Shown here in pieces: positions 1 to 15,500 of a stretch of DNA of 64,000 bases. Numbering within the stretch: position 1 is the first letter of the stretch; every line of letters starts with the position of its first letter. The position numbers and the translations under genes were made by a program. This DNA is from Edaphochlamys debaryana. Taxonomy: Eukaryota > Chlorophyta > Chlorophyceae > Chlamydomonadales. The DNA lies in contig JAEHOE010000122.1 in the NCBI GenBank assembly GCA_016858145.1, forward strand, positions 186,001 to 250,000, written 5' to 3'. The notes below the pieces were generated by a model that was not told the DNA's origin, did not search any database, and saw only the letters and a list, made by a program, of their open reading frames with translations.

Positions 1-4903
<4,903 letters not shown>

Positions 4904-5720
4904 ACTCGCGCTCGCTGTCACAACATCTACTAGATCAGGGAGAGGCACTGACCTCGCAGACAACTTTGCCGACCGTGCTGCGCGTGCCGCGGGGTTCGTG
5001 CCGCCCCGCCCCTTCCCCCTCCCTCCCAGTTGTTCGGCACCTCACAAGTGCGCCCGATCCCCCCCGAGTTCTCGCGCACATGCACCGCCGCGAAGCGAGG
5101 CCTGCGAACCCAGCTGGGGTACTGCATCGGCCGACAGACCCGCGTTACCTGCGGCCGCGGCGGGTCCTGTGCGTGGGCACATTGAGTCGGGCCTGCGACA
5201 AGACCCCGCAGATTCCGCGTGTGATGTTGTCGACACTTGTCGCTTCTGTTACACGACGATAGCCGCCGGCGCCTGTGTGCCGCGATATTGTTGTTGTTAC
5301 ATATATGATAGTGCTGGGAGCTGGTAGTGCGAGCGGGCTGCGAGTCTGAGGGATTGCGCCGGACCTGGAGTCCCTGGGCCCAGGCAGAGCGGGCTTGTGT
5401 GCCCCTGTGCGGGCTACAGAGCTGCTGTCGGCGCTGTGTAGCACCGTAGCGCCGCTCCAGCCGAAGACCGTAGCGACCCCGGTGCCGTACAGTTGGCTCC
5501 TTTTGGGTGCAAGGTCCGTGGGCCCGCGTCCTCAGCTCACACCGTGCCGGCTCGCTTCACGTATCCGAACCCAAGAGCCCATACCCGCTTCACAGTCGCA
5601 ATACAGTAGACCCACCGCGCAACAGCGAGGCCGCCGTGTCCTTCCGACGCAGCATCCCGCGCCCTCACACCGTGGAGCTAAGCTAGCTTAGCCTTGCCAA
5701 AACCACAAGGAGCTAGCGGA

Positions 5721-6207
5721 TGTCAAGAGGTATAAGCAAGAATGGCAGGGCGGTGATTCTTGCCCGTGACACTCCTCCCCACTTAGAAGCGAACGTCCTC
5801 GTGAGACTCCCTTCCGCTCTGCCAGGTCGGTTACCTGTGCCTTTCCCAGGCAGCGAGTGGGCCCCTCCGGCAGGGAGGTTTCGGCAGGGCCTTGATGAGG
5901 CCTACGGCTGCATTGCGTGCACCCGCCAGATGATATCTTGTATCATATCTGGGGATCTTCGCTAGGTAGCACTCGGGACGTCACTCCTCGAGGCAGGGGT
6001 CCAGGGGATCACGGTACCGGTATACGTGACTGCCGTTCTGCGGCCATTAAACCGTACGGGGTTGGCCACTCGACGGACTCACGGGCATTCACCCTAAGAG
6101 AGAAAGGAGGTCACAACCTCTTGGAGCCAGTTCGGGGTATCGACGCATGGTAGGTAGAGGTATAGGCATAAGCGCGCATGGCAGGGCGGTGATTCTTGCC
6201 CGTGACA
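5721..6207. mobile_element. TRIM-like/LTR mini-element with 5-bp target duplication
   Basis: The element begins TGTCAAGAGG and ends CCCGTGACA. It has direct terminal repeats of about 51 bp (5721-5771 and about 6155-6207) sharing a 28-nt block around GGCAGGGCGGTGATTCTTGC. It is flanked by GCGGA on both sides (5716-5720 and 6208-6212). The paralogous site near 8607 has GCGGA once and no insert, so the ends are defined by an empty site. TG..CA ends, direct terminal repeats, a 5-bp target duplication and no coding capacity fit a terminal-repeat retrotransposon in miniature. A primer-binding site was not identified with confidence. Confidence 0.72.
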
Positions 6208-6218
6208 GCGGACTCACT

Positions 6219-6377
6219 ATGGCCTCGATGGCTGGCCTCGCGTGGCCTGCAGCCGGGCCTCCGACCTCTGGGGTTACTCCGAGCCCGAGCCTCTTCTGTA
6301 AAGGCCTGGCTAAGGGCTGCACGTCAGCACACCTGCACGCTATCTTCTCCACGTTCGGGACGGTCACGGACTGCCAG
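6219..6377 (+). pseudogene. Duplicated exon 1 of RRM gene, orphaned
   Basis: This is a 159-nt copy of exon 1 of the RRM gene (right copy 8616-8774), with the same ATG, the same RNP2 half LFCKGL and the same GTGAG donor. None of the later exons (RNP1 exon, beta4 exon, Gln-rich exon) follows within 1.6 kb, so no RRM can be assembled from this copy. If transcribed, it would give a truncated product or splice onward into the intact gene. Confidence 0.75.
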
Positions 6378-6430
6378 GTGAGAGCCGGGGCGCAACGGCA
6401 ACGTACGTGGGACGCAGCGCGGGTCTTGCC

Positions 6431-7976
6431 GGCCTACGCCCGTGTGGGCGCCCTTCACTCTGGACATGGGGCGCCGCGGCTTCGGCGGAAGGGGCCACGG
6501 GGTGAAATGCCAGCTCGAAGAATCGGGCAGGAAGCCTGGCTGGACAGGCTCAAGAGGACCCAGCAGCCTAGCAGCTGGACGCCCAGAGGCCAGAGGGCCA
6601 GGGAGCTGGCTTGCGACAGGTGGAGGACGATGGCACGCTCGGCTCCGGAGTGGGTGGGTGGGTCGGTCTGGGGGGCTTGGCAGCCTTGCGTGCAGCCCCA
6701 TGGAGGGTCGGGGATTCGGGGGAAACAGCTTACCAGAACCTTAGGGAATTAGGATGAGTAGCCCCACCGTGATCAGCAGGATTCGAGCTCTCCTGGAGCG
6801 GCTTGAGCGAGGGCCGTGCCGTGTCCAAGTAGCCAAGGTTTGGCAAATGTGCAACGAGACCATGGTCAAGCCCGGGGGGAGGGGGGTCCTGGCACCGTCG
6901 TCTCAGGTCGTGTGCAGACCCGATGAACTCACAGCACGGTCACGGACACCTGTACAGTAAGCTTGCCACACTTCAGATCTCCGGTCCATCGCCAGGCCCT
7001 CCAACTGTCCTTCGGGGATCAGAACGGTCAGGCAGGCCCGCATCAGATTCGTGATGCTGAGGGTCAGTGCCGGTGTGGGGTCACAGTGGGCATGTGGGTC
7101 GGACGGATACAAGCCGGGAGGCGCGGAGGCGCGCCTGTCCCTGCAAATGCCTTTCCTGCATGAGCGTGTTTCGTGACGCCTGCTACCACAACAGTGGCAC
7201 ACATGCTGCGCGCTGCCGAATCCGGGCAAACGGGTGGTAGCAAGAACCACTTGCGCAGCAGAAGAGATGCACCAGGTGTGTGGGAGGGGTGCAAGACCCG
7301 CTGAGGCGGCCTTCAAGCAACCGGCTGCTGACGTGCTGTACATCAATGCCAGCGGCGGGTAGAAGAGGGCGAGAACGTGGAGGGCAGTCTTAAGGGCATG
7401 TACACAGCAAAACGTTAAGTGAGGCACGAGGGGAGGGCACCTGGGTACGCCATTACGTCCCTTGAGATCCTTCGGCGCACCTGACCGGATTGCCCCCCGG
7501 CAGAGGCAACGCGTAAGCCCTGGCCTGGCTCAAAGCTACTCTCAAGATTCGCTGCAAACCCGTGTCATGTTTGCAGGCCAGGAAGTGGGGGCAGAGCAGG
7601 ACGCACCGAAAGGGGGGGCCCGTGGGTTCGACCTGTCCCCAGTCCCCAAAGGTCAGCACTGTCTTGGTATGCTTTCCTGACGAGTGGGTCGGGTGTAGGA
7701 TATATGCTAGCTCTTGGTGAGCAGCACTGAGGTTCTGGAGGTGGGCACAGCGCCAGCCCCCAGTAATTGGGTGTGGGGGCCAGAGCACAGTTAGGGGGGG
7801 CTCCGGGGGGCTCGGGGGTCGACGAGGGCACCCAGGGCTCTTAGGCCATTCGTACACAGACGGTTGCTTCGGGGCATTCCGCCAGGGTATACGCGACAAT
7901 ACATCGGTGCAGGCGATTGTGAGAGCTGGGTGCCCGGGGCGCCCCTGCGAGGCCGCATGTGCACTCGACCGCGCCG
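6431..7976. other. Spacer between the duplicated blocks, no recognised gene
   Basis: Unique sequence separates the two duplication copies. Short open frames exist, for example minus-strand 7427-6903 (about 174 codons) and plus-strand 6754-6960. None shows a domain I recognise, and convincing splice structure is lacking. It may be remains of a rearranged or transposed segment. Confidence 0.4.
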
Positions 7977-8831
7977 GTTCTCGCGCACATGCACCGCCGC
8001 GAAGCGAGCCCTGCGAACCCAGCTGGGGTACTGCATCGGCCGACAGACCCGCGTTACCTGCGGCCGCGGCGGGTCCTGTGCGTGGGCACATTGAGTCGGG
8101 CCTGCGACAAGACCCCGCAGATTCCGCGTGTGATGTTGTCGACACTTGTCGCTTCTGTTACACGACGATAGCCGCCGGCGCCTGTGTGCCGCGATAGTGC
8201 TGGGAGCTGGTAGTGCGAGCGGGCTGCGAGTCTGAGGGATTGCGCTGGACCTGGAGTCCCTGGGCCCAGGCAGAGCGGGCTTGTGTGCCCCTGTGCGGGC
8301 TACAGAGCTGCTGTCGGCGCTGTGTAGCACCGTAGCGCCGCTCCAGCCGAAGACCGTAGCGACCCCGGTGCCGTACAGTTGGCTCCTTTTGGGTGCAAGG
8401 TCCGTGGGCCCGCGTCCTCAGCTCACACCGTGCCGGCTCGCTTCACGTATCCGAACCCAAGAGCCCATACCCGCTTCACAGTCGCAATACAGTAGACCCA
8501 CCGCGCAACAGCGAGGCCGCCGTGTCCTTCCGACGCAGCATCCCGCGCCCTCACACCGTGGAGCTAAGCTAGCTTAGCCTTGCCAAAACGACCACAAGGA
8601 GCTAGCGGACTCAGTATGGCCTCGATGGCTGGCCTCGCGTGGCCTGCAGCCGGGCCTCCGACCTCTGGGGTTACTCCGAGCCCGAGCCTCTTCTGTAAAG
8701 GCCTGGCTAAGGGCTGCACGTCAGCACACCTGCACGCTATCTTCTCCACGTTCGGGACGGTCACGGACTGCCAGGTGAGAGCCGGGGCGCAACGGCAACG
8801 TACATGGGACGCAGCGCGGGTCTTGCTGGCT
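7977..8831 (+). repeat. Segmental duplication, right copy (promoter + exon 1, intact gene)
   Basis: Partner of 5071-6430. It starts at GTTCTCGCGCACATG, runs through the presumed promoter/5' UTR and exon 1, and diverges from the left copy shortly inside intron 1. This copy lacks the TRIM-like insertion, so it preserves the pre-insertion site CTAGCGGACTCA. Confidence 0.85.
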
Positions 8832-10938
8832 GCCGACGAGGTAGCGGCGCGGTTCTTCCTGGACCCACCGAGCGGCAGCGCTAGTCGGGCTTGGGTCGGC
8901 GCGCGCTGCTCTGGGTGCGGGCAGTTGGGGAGGTATCAAGAAGCCACGTCCGCCCGGCTTCTTGACGGACGTGGCTCCACACAGCCCCTGATTCTGCTTT
9001 GGGGTTCACAGCTCTACTAGGCACGCGCTCGACGAAGTGCAGTAGCGGTCCTTTCACCTTCGCGAGCTGCTGGATGCTGCCAATCTGGCTGCCTTCCTCT
9101 CACCTGCGTGACCCACCACCCGCAATTGTTCCCATACGCAGATTGCTCGGCACCGGAGTGGAAGATCGGCGGGCTTCGCCATAGTCACGTTCCTCAGGTG
9201 GGGCCGAACGCGCGCGGAAAGTCTGCCGGGTAGGGTGCAGTTGCTCTCGCGTAACTTCCTGTGACCCTCGCGTATGCTAGCACATAGCTCCACATATTAG
9301 TGCAGCGGTTTGACGGGCTTTGGTGTTGCCACCCTCCCACAGGCATGAAGAGGCATGCGCGGCGATGAATTCGGTCGATAATCTTATGTTCATGGGCCGC
9401 CGCCTGTCCGTCAAGTGGTTCAGCCCAGAGCGCGCTCTGGAGGGCGGCGCGGGGGCACCGGACCTGATCAACCTGCAGGCGCTCCAGCAGGCGCTGCACC
9501 TCTCCCAGCTCCAGCCCGACCTCATGGCGCAGCTGGCCCAGATGCTGGAGAGCCCGCGCGTGCCGCAACCGCAGCCTCAACCCCCAACACACGTGACGGC
9601 ATGGCTGGACAACTTTGTGCTGGCGGTGGGTCTTGGGCTGAACGTGCGGTGGGGTGCTTTGAGTACGGGGTATCCATGCTGGTGGGTATCTGTGTCTGGG
9701 CTGCCTGCAACAGTCGGACTGATCTCCCCTCCCCCCCTCTCTCGCCTACCGCGCAGCAGCAGCACCAGCACCACCAGCAGCAGCAGCAGGACTCGCCTCT
9801 GGCCCAGGCCATGCAGCAGCCCGTGGACTTCCTGCGCCTCTCCGCCCTCTCACTGGGCGACGGGCCCGCCCCCGCGCTCTCCACCTCCGCGCCCGCTACG
9901 GCCGGCATGGCCAGCGCAAACCCCACCACCCCCACCTCCTTGGACGTGCCCGACGGTGCCGTCTTCGTGACCGCCAGCGCCGGCGCAGAGAAGGCCGCGC
10001 TCGCCCACAGCCGCCTGTCCAAGTGGTGCGCAGCGCCCGGAAGCGCCACGGCGCACTCGTCGGCGCCGCCGTCGCTCGCCGACGATGCGGGCTCTGAGAC
10101 CGCCTCTGTGCACGCCAGTGACGACAGCAGCATCGCTACCAGCGTCCACCCGGCCGGCGAGGGCCACCGCAGCGGCCGCTGCACGACGCAGGGCTCCAGC
10201 CCGGCCGCCTCGGAGACGGCCGCCGGCAACCCTGCCGCAAGCATGACCGCCAGCACCGCGGACACGGAGGAGGCCAGCCGCAACCGCGCCCTGTGCAGCG
10301 CCGGCGCCTCGACGCGGGCTGCCGTGTCCAGCGACCCCGGCTCCCACCGCCCTTCGCTCGCCCTCAACATGCAGCCGGCCGTGCCGGGCGCCCCCGCCCT
10401 CGCCCCCGTTCGCACCGCGGCTTGCCCTGCGGGGATGCAGCACCTCCAGCGCCCGGGCCTGCCCCAGGCCCCGCGCCCCGGCTTCAGCCCTGCCGCTCCC
10501 TACCCGTCCTGCGGCGGCGGCATGCAGCCCAACACCCCCGAGGCCCTGCAGCACGCCCTCCGCATGCAGCAGGCCCTCAACATGGGCGGTGCCGGCGCTG
10601 GCATGGGCACGCCCCAGCTCCCCATCCCCATCGCCCAGCAGCAGTACGTGGAGGCCCTGACCAAGCTCGCGGCAGCCCGCGAGCAGGTCGTGGCCGCGGC
10701 CTCGCTGGCCGGCATGCAGGTGCCGCCGCACCTCGCTGCGGCGGCGGCCTCTGGCATGCTCCCGCACGGCCTCCTGGGCCTGGGCGCGCACCAGCCCGGC
10801 ACCCCCCAGTTCGCCTCGCCGCGGCACCCACAGCAGGCCATGCCCTTCCTGCCGAACAGCGGCGCTGGCCCGATGCCGGACCTGTCGGCGCTGCTGCTGT
10901 TCCAGAACGCCGCCGCCCTCAACCGCCCGCTCTATTGA
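8616..10938 (+). CDS. Single-RRM RNA-binding protein with Gln/Ala/Met-rich C-terminus
   Basis: Predicted RNA-binding protein of about 548 residues; target unknown. Exons: 8616-8774, 9142-9197, 9343-9592, 9757-10938; phases agree. An alternative exon-3 donor at 9626 is also in phase. Exon 1 gives RNP2 LFCKGL and FSTFGTVTDCQ. The 56-nt exon 2 gives the RNP1-like SAGFAIVTF. Exon 3 gives EEACAAMNSVDNLMFMGRRLSVKW, quoted here only as the beta4 region ending GRRLSVKW. Together they form one full RRM (about residues 23-100). The rest is low complexity: a His/Gln run (QQHQHHQQQQQ), Ser/Thr/Ala-rich stretches and an Ala/Met/Pro-rich tail ending ALNRPLY. Without the small exon the RRM looks broken, and automated gene finders may miss it. 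A TGTAA signal follows at 11933. Confidence 0.85.
8941..8975. repeat. Inverted repeat (hairpin) in RRM intron 1
   Basis: AGCCACGTCCG and its reverse complement CGGACGTGGCT are separated by a short loop in intron 1 of the RRM gene. It is just downstream of the point where the two duplicated copies diverge, so it may mark a breakpoint or a small foldback element. Confidence 0.55.
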
Positions 10939-11932
10939 GGCGGCGCGGTCGCTCTGGCGGCGCAGGGTGTCGCCTGCACTACGCGGCGGTGCCCGACGCT
11001 TAGACACGGACCCACGGGGCTGCGCGCTTCGCCGCCCGCGGGGTGTACTATCGCCAATGGCCTTTCTTTAGTGTCGGCTCGCGAGTGCGTCGAGCCAAGC
11101 AGGAGCACACGGTGTACAGATTGCGCCTTGCCGGTTGGAGTACGGGTCCTGGCGCGTGCTTAGGCCGTCTTCATGCTGACGGGACAGGCTTGCCCACAGT
11201 TGCGCTTATGGGCGCCTTGTGTGGGGCGCTTTGCTCAGCTAGAAGGGCGGTGTGTGCATGCGGCTGGCCCACATGGCTCAGTTGCGCGCTTACTGCCTGG
11301 GGCGCCCCGTCAATGGTCGGTCGGTGGGGTCTGTCACCTGCACGTCTGCTGTGCGGTTGCAACACACCGCGGGTCGTTACCCTTAGTCACTACCACCTCT
11401 CTCTTCCGCTCCGATTGATTTTCTACCGCAGTCGCCAAGTGCAGTGATTAACTGATTAGGAGCCCGCCCCTTGCAACCGACGCCCTGATAGCAGGCGCGA
11501 AGAGGGCTGATGTGGGTTTACGCCGCTGTTGTTAGGTTGCGGAGAGCGAGAGAGCATCACTATGAGCGCGGTGGTCTATGTTGCGCCGTGGCTTCACATT
11601 AGAATAGGGTTTGCAGCTTTGAATTAGGTAATAGGTGGGGTGTTGCTGATAAGGGGTAGAGACTGAATCTGTGGGGCAGCCCAAGCGCAGGCGCGGGGCC
11701 GGCAATCAAGCTGCTTTCAGCGCCAGCAGTGCCAGCAACCAATCTGCTGCTGCACCAACTCGTTTCGCTTTTGAGTGGGTCTGTGTGCATCTTACTCTTC
11801 CTCTTTACGGCTACTTATCGGCTCTTGCTGCTCTTCTCTTGCATTAGTGTCGTCGTTGTTGGCGGTGCCGCGCGTGGACTGTTGCATGGGCCCCAGTACC
11901 CATGTGCCCTTCATATTTTGAGACACATCATC

Positions 11933-11937
11933 TGTAA
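11933..11937 (+). terminator. TGTAA polyadenylation-type signal (RRM gene)
   Basis: TGTAA is the usual green-algal nuclear polyadenylation signal. This one lies about 1 kb after the RRM stop codon, a normal distance for volvocine 3' UTRs. Assignment is by position only. Confidence 0.45.
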
Positions 11938-12166
11938 CGCGTGTACACGTTGCTGCCGCGCCGTCCGCTCGCTCCCCCCGCCAGAGTGGAAGGCCCCTCA
12001 CACCTCTGCAGCCAGTCAGCCGTAGTACATCTTCGCAGCCAAACCCGGTTAGTGCGCACTCCGTTGTGGCAGCCGAGGTGTACCTGCGTGCCCTTGTCTG
12101 CTTCCCACTGCTCAGCCAGTGCTGTCTAACGGGCTCGTGAATGCAGCGACCGACAGCCTGCTCAAC

Positions 12167-12249
12167 GCCGAGTGGGGGAAGAGGTTACGCGAAAAGCAAG
12201 GCCAACCCGCCGAGTGGGGGAGGCGGGCATAGCCCCCGCCGAGTGGGGG
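12167..12249 (+). promoter_or_regulatory. Three GCCGAGTGGGGG motifs upstream of the TPR gene
   Basis: The 12-mer GCCGAGTGGGGG occurs at 12167-12178, 12209-12220 and 12238-12249, spaced 42 and 29 bp apart; the last two are preceded by CCC. Repeated identical motifs in an otherwise non-repetitive intergenic stretch about 340 bp before the TPR-gene ATG could be a transcription-factor site cluster or a short decayed tandem repeat. Confidence 0.45.
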
Positions 12250-12583
12250 GCGTGGGTCAGACCCCTGTCTCCTTGAGCCTTTGCTCCACCTGGCCTGCCT
12301 ATACCGGCTCCATAATACAGCTAAGCAGGCGGCCTGACGTACAAAGCTAGTGTTGTGCAGAGCATGGGGCTGGAGCCGTGGAGGGGCACGACGTGCCGTG
12401 CCGCGAAATGCACCTTACGTACTCAGGCCACCGTAGTTTCGCCGCCTTCCTCAATAGACTGAAGTAAGAAAGCTTAGTCTATACGTTCGTGCACTCAATG
12501 GCTTGCGAGCCCCGCGCCCCGCAGCTACGTTCTTTTTGCTTCGACTGAGCTATGCTAGCATAACGCTGATCAGCAATGTGACT

Positions 12584-15500
12584 ATGGGGCCTTCCCATCT
12601 TGCGGATTTTGCGGTGTCTCTAGGCTGGCTGCTCGAGTTCACCCGGACTTGTCCAGATGCCCTGACCACGGCCCAAGTCGTTCAGCAGCTCATCCAGCCT
12701 GCGACTGGAGGTTCCCAAAAGTGCCGTTATGCCGCGTTACCTGGCGTAAGGCGAGGGCGAAGCACGTATTGCGTCTCCCATCGATGGGGTCAAGACTTCG
12801 GGCGCGAGCTCGTCGCCGCGACTGTCGGCCACTTCATAGACCAGGCAGACGCAGAGGAAGCGTGTGCTCGCCAGCGTGCCCAGGCGACTGCGGCAGGCAC
12901 TGGCACCCTCGGCCCTCGGTGCCTGTCGTTGACCGGGCCAGGGACCGGGCCTGTCTCGCCCTCGGGTGCCACCGCCCCGGACTCGACCGTCGCCTCCCCC
13001 GGATCCATCGCTGCAAGCCTCATCACCTCGTCGGCTCACCTCTCGCCCAATGGCCCGCCCCAAGGCCATGCCCTCGACCTCTCACCGCGTGTATCCGCGA
13101 GGCATCCTCCGTCCACCCCAACCGGGGCGCCCCACGCCCACCCGCCCCACGCCTTCCACATCTCCGACGCCGACCCCCCGCTGCTGCCCCACGCTGGGAA
13201 GGACAGCTTCCGGCTCTCGCCCTCAGTTAGACAACGTCCATGCTTCGGGGCCCCAGCCCCAGCGGGGCGCTTCAGCTGGACGTCGGGCCACTCCGCGTCA
13301 AGGCGCAGCGGCCCGGGCGGGGACGCGGACGCTACCGCAGAAACCGCGCTACCCCTCCCTGGCACCGCCCAGGACTCCCCACGCTCGCCGCGCTCGCCAA
13401 CCCGGACCGGTTCCGCCTCCCGCGGTGGCAGCGGCAGCGGCGCCGGCTCGTCCTTCCTCAACCCGCTTCAGGCCTCGCGGCCCCCGGTCCCAGGCCCAGG
13501 CGCTGCCGACGGCCCTCCCCCCTCCCTGGACCCGGCCGCATGCCTCGGGCCATCCGACCGCGCCCTCGGCCGCATCAACCTCAGCCAGAGGGCCAGCGGG
13601 AGCTTCACGGGCCGGCCCCCCATGCCTCCCTCCACGCTGCCGCCGTCAGCGCTCCTCGGCTCTGGGTCCCACCTCGGGCTCGTGCTCGGGTTCGGCTCCT
13701 CCGCGGCAGCCGGCAGACACGGGGGGCCGGAGGGGTCCGGCGGCGGCGCGACCGCGGCGGTGGCGGCTGGGACTCTGATGAATCTGCCGTCAGTGACTGC
13801 CACGTCAGCGTGCTGCGCCGCCAGCGCTCCTAGCACCACGTCAGCCAGCAGCGGCGCCATCAGCGGCGGCGGCAGCCTGACGTCACGGTCCTGGGACGCC
13901 GCCGCCGCGGCCCCCGCCGCCGGGGCGACGGCCCGGCCGCCGCCGCTGGGAACGCTCTCGGAGAGCTCGGGGGCAGCGACGGCTCCGCCGGGGTCACTAC
14001 GGCGGTCCTCCGCTGTTGTGGGCGCAGCCGCGGCGGCGGCGCTGGCGGCGGCGGATGCGGCGCTGGCGGCAGCGGCAGCGGGGGCCGGCAAGGGCGCTGG
14101 TGCAGGCGGCGGCGGCGGCAGGTGCACGGGCAATGCTGCGCTGGCGGCTTCGCTGCTGGCGGCCCTGGCGGGACGCCCAGAGCTCCTCGAGGGGACGTAC
14201 GTGTGGATCGACATCTTCGCGGTCAACCAGCACCCGGGGAAGACGCAGGTAGCTACCGGTACTGGAATAAAGAGCAGGAAGACATCTGGTGTACGGTCTC
14301 CGGACCCGACCCTCCGGACCGGACTCGTGTGTCCATGTTGCTGATGTACTGGAGCTAGGGATTCACAAGCACCGGCAGAATATGTAGGTAAGGCCCTTCT
14401 CTTTGACGCTCCCGGTTGGCCCTCTGCGCCGCCCACCCGTCAGGCTGACGACTTGGCGAGGCTCCAGGAGGTGGTGGGCGCATCGGAGGGCACCCTTCTG
14501 GTGAGAGGGCTTGGGTCCAAGCCCACTTTGACCCAATGCCGCGCTACAGCATGCGCAAGTGCGCATCGTCTACAGGGCTTGGCGCCAACCGTGCTCCCGG
14601 CCCCTTGCACTCGCTCAGGTCCTGGACGCCGCCGGGCTGGTACTCACGCGGATCTGGTGCCTGTACGAAATCTGGCAGACCGTACGGCGCTGGGGGCCAA
14701 AGGTGGGTGTGAGGTGGCTTGGCTCCGGGGCTCTGGACGTGCGCGAGACGTCGAGGGTCTGGCCCTTCAAGTCGCACCCTCCCCACGTAACCCGAGAAGC
14801 CCCTCTGCCCTCTCCTTCGTGAGGTGGCAGGGCTCCGGGTCTCGGCGGAACCCATCGAGAGTCACCTGAGGGATTCACGCTGGCACTGGCCCCAGCCCCG
14901 CAACATGGACCTACCTACCCATGTGGGTCGCACCCTCGCCACGTAACCTGCCCCTCTGCCCTCTCCTCCACTTTCAATGCGGGACCCAGGGCCTGCGTGT
15001 GCTGTCTGGAACTCTGCGGCGGGACGAGCTGGCGGCGGTGTGGGCCGAGCTGGACGTGGAGCGGGCGCAGGTGGGTCCCAGGGCACGCGAGGGGTTGCGG
15101 ATCGAGGGTTGCGCGAGCTGAGGTCAGGGGGCTGCAGTGGGCGACGGAGGGGTGAAAGGGGGCTACTGTACTCAACCAGGGGCGAAAGGGCGAAATTTGA
15201 TAGACACTGTGTCTACAGCAGCGAGTCGTTTTGAGCGCGGGCGGCTTGCGACATCCGTACGTGCAGGCGACCTTGGAGTCGGACCGCACGCGCATCCTGG
15301 CCGACATCCGCGCCACCACGGGGGGCAACGAACTCAACCACCACATCAAGCGGGCGCTGGTGGAGGTGGGTGACCGGTTGGCGGTTGGTTGGTTGCGTGG
15401 TTGGACCAAGTGCAGGATGAGCCGGCGGGTTTGCGAGACAGACACAGCGGCGTGTCTAGCCTAGTTGCGATCTGCTTTTGCCCATGGTGTGGGGCGTCCG

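Larger units (their letters stand above)
5071..6430 (+). repeat. Segmental duplication, left copy (promoter + exon 1 of RRM gene)
   Basis: The stretch 5071-5720 plus 6203-6430 is nearly identical to 7977-8831. It covers the presumed promoter/5' region and first exon of the RRM gene, and ends inside intron 1. Compared with the right copy it carries a 487-bp inserted element (5721-6207), a roughly 20-bp AT-rich insertion near 5287-5308, and a 3-nt difference near 5700. It has no downstream exons, so it is a promoter-plus-exon-1 fragment. Confidence 0.85.
10939..12583. other. Intergenic: RRM 3' UTR and upstream region of the TPR gene
   Basis: No coding sequence recognised. It probably contains about 1 kb of 3' UTR of the RRM gene (TGTAA at 11933-11937) and the promoter of the next gene. 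It includes a cluster of three CCGAGTGGGGG motifs at 12167-12249, listed separately. Confidence 0.5.

Noticed and set aside
6903..7427. 174-codon minus-strand frame in the spacer between duplicated blocks
   Set aside because: No domain, no convincing splice or start context, and no copy elsewhere in the window; described only as unrecognised spacer.
8820..8960. Gag-like zinc knuckle (CSGCGQLGRYQE) downstream of RRM exon 1
   Set aside because: Only C-x2-C plus a loose context, inside an intron of a phase-consistent gene; too short to call a retroelement.
8616..10938. RRM gene as a pseudogene lacking RNP1
   Set aside because: First impression from exons 1 and 3 only; the 56-nt exon at 9142-9197 supplies RNP1 and restores phase.
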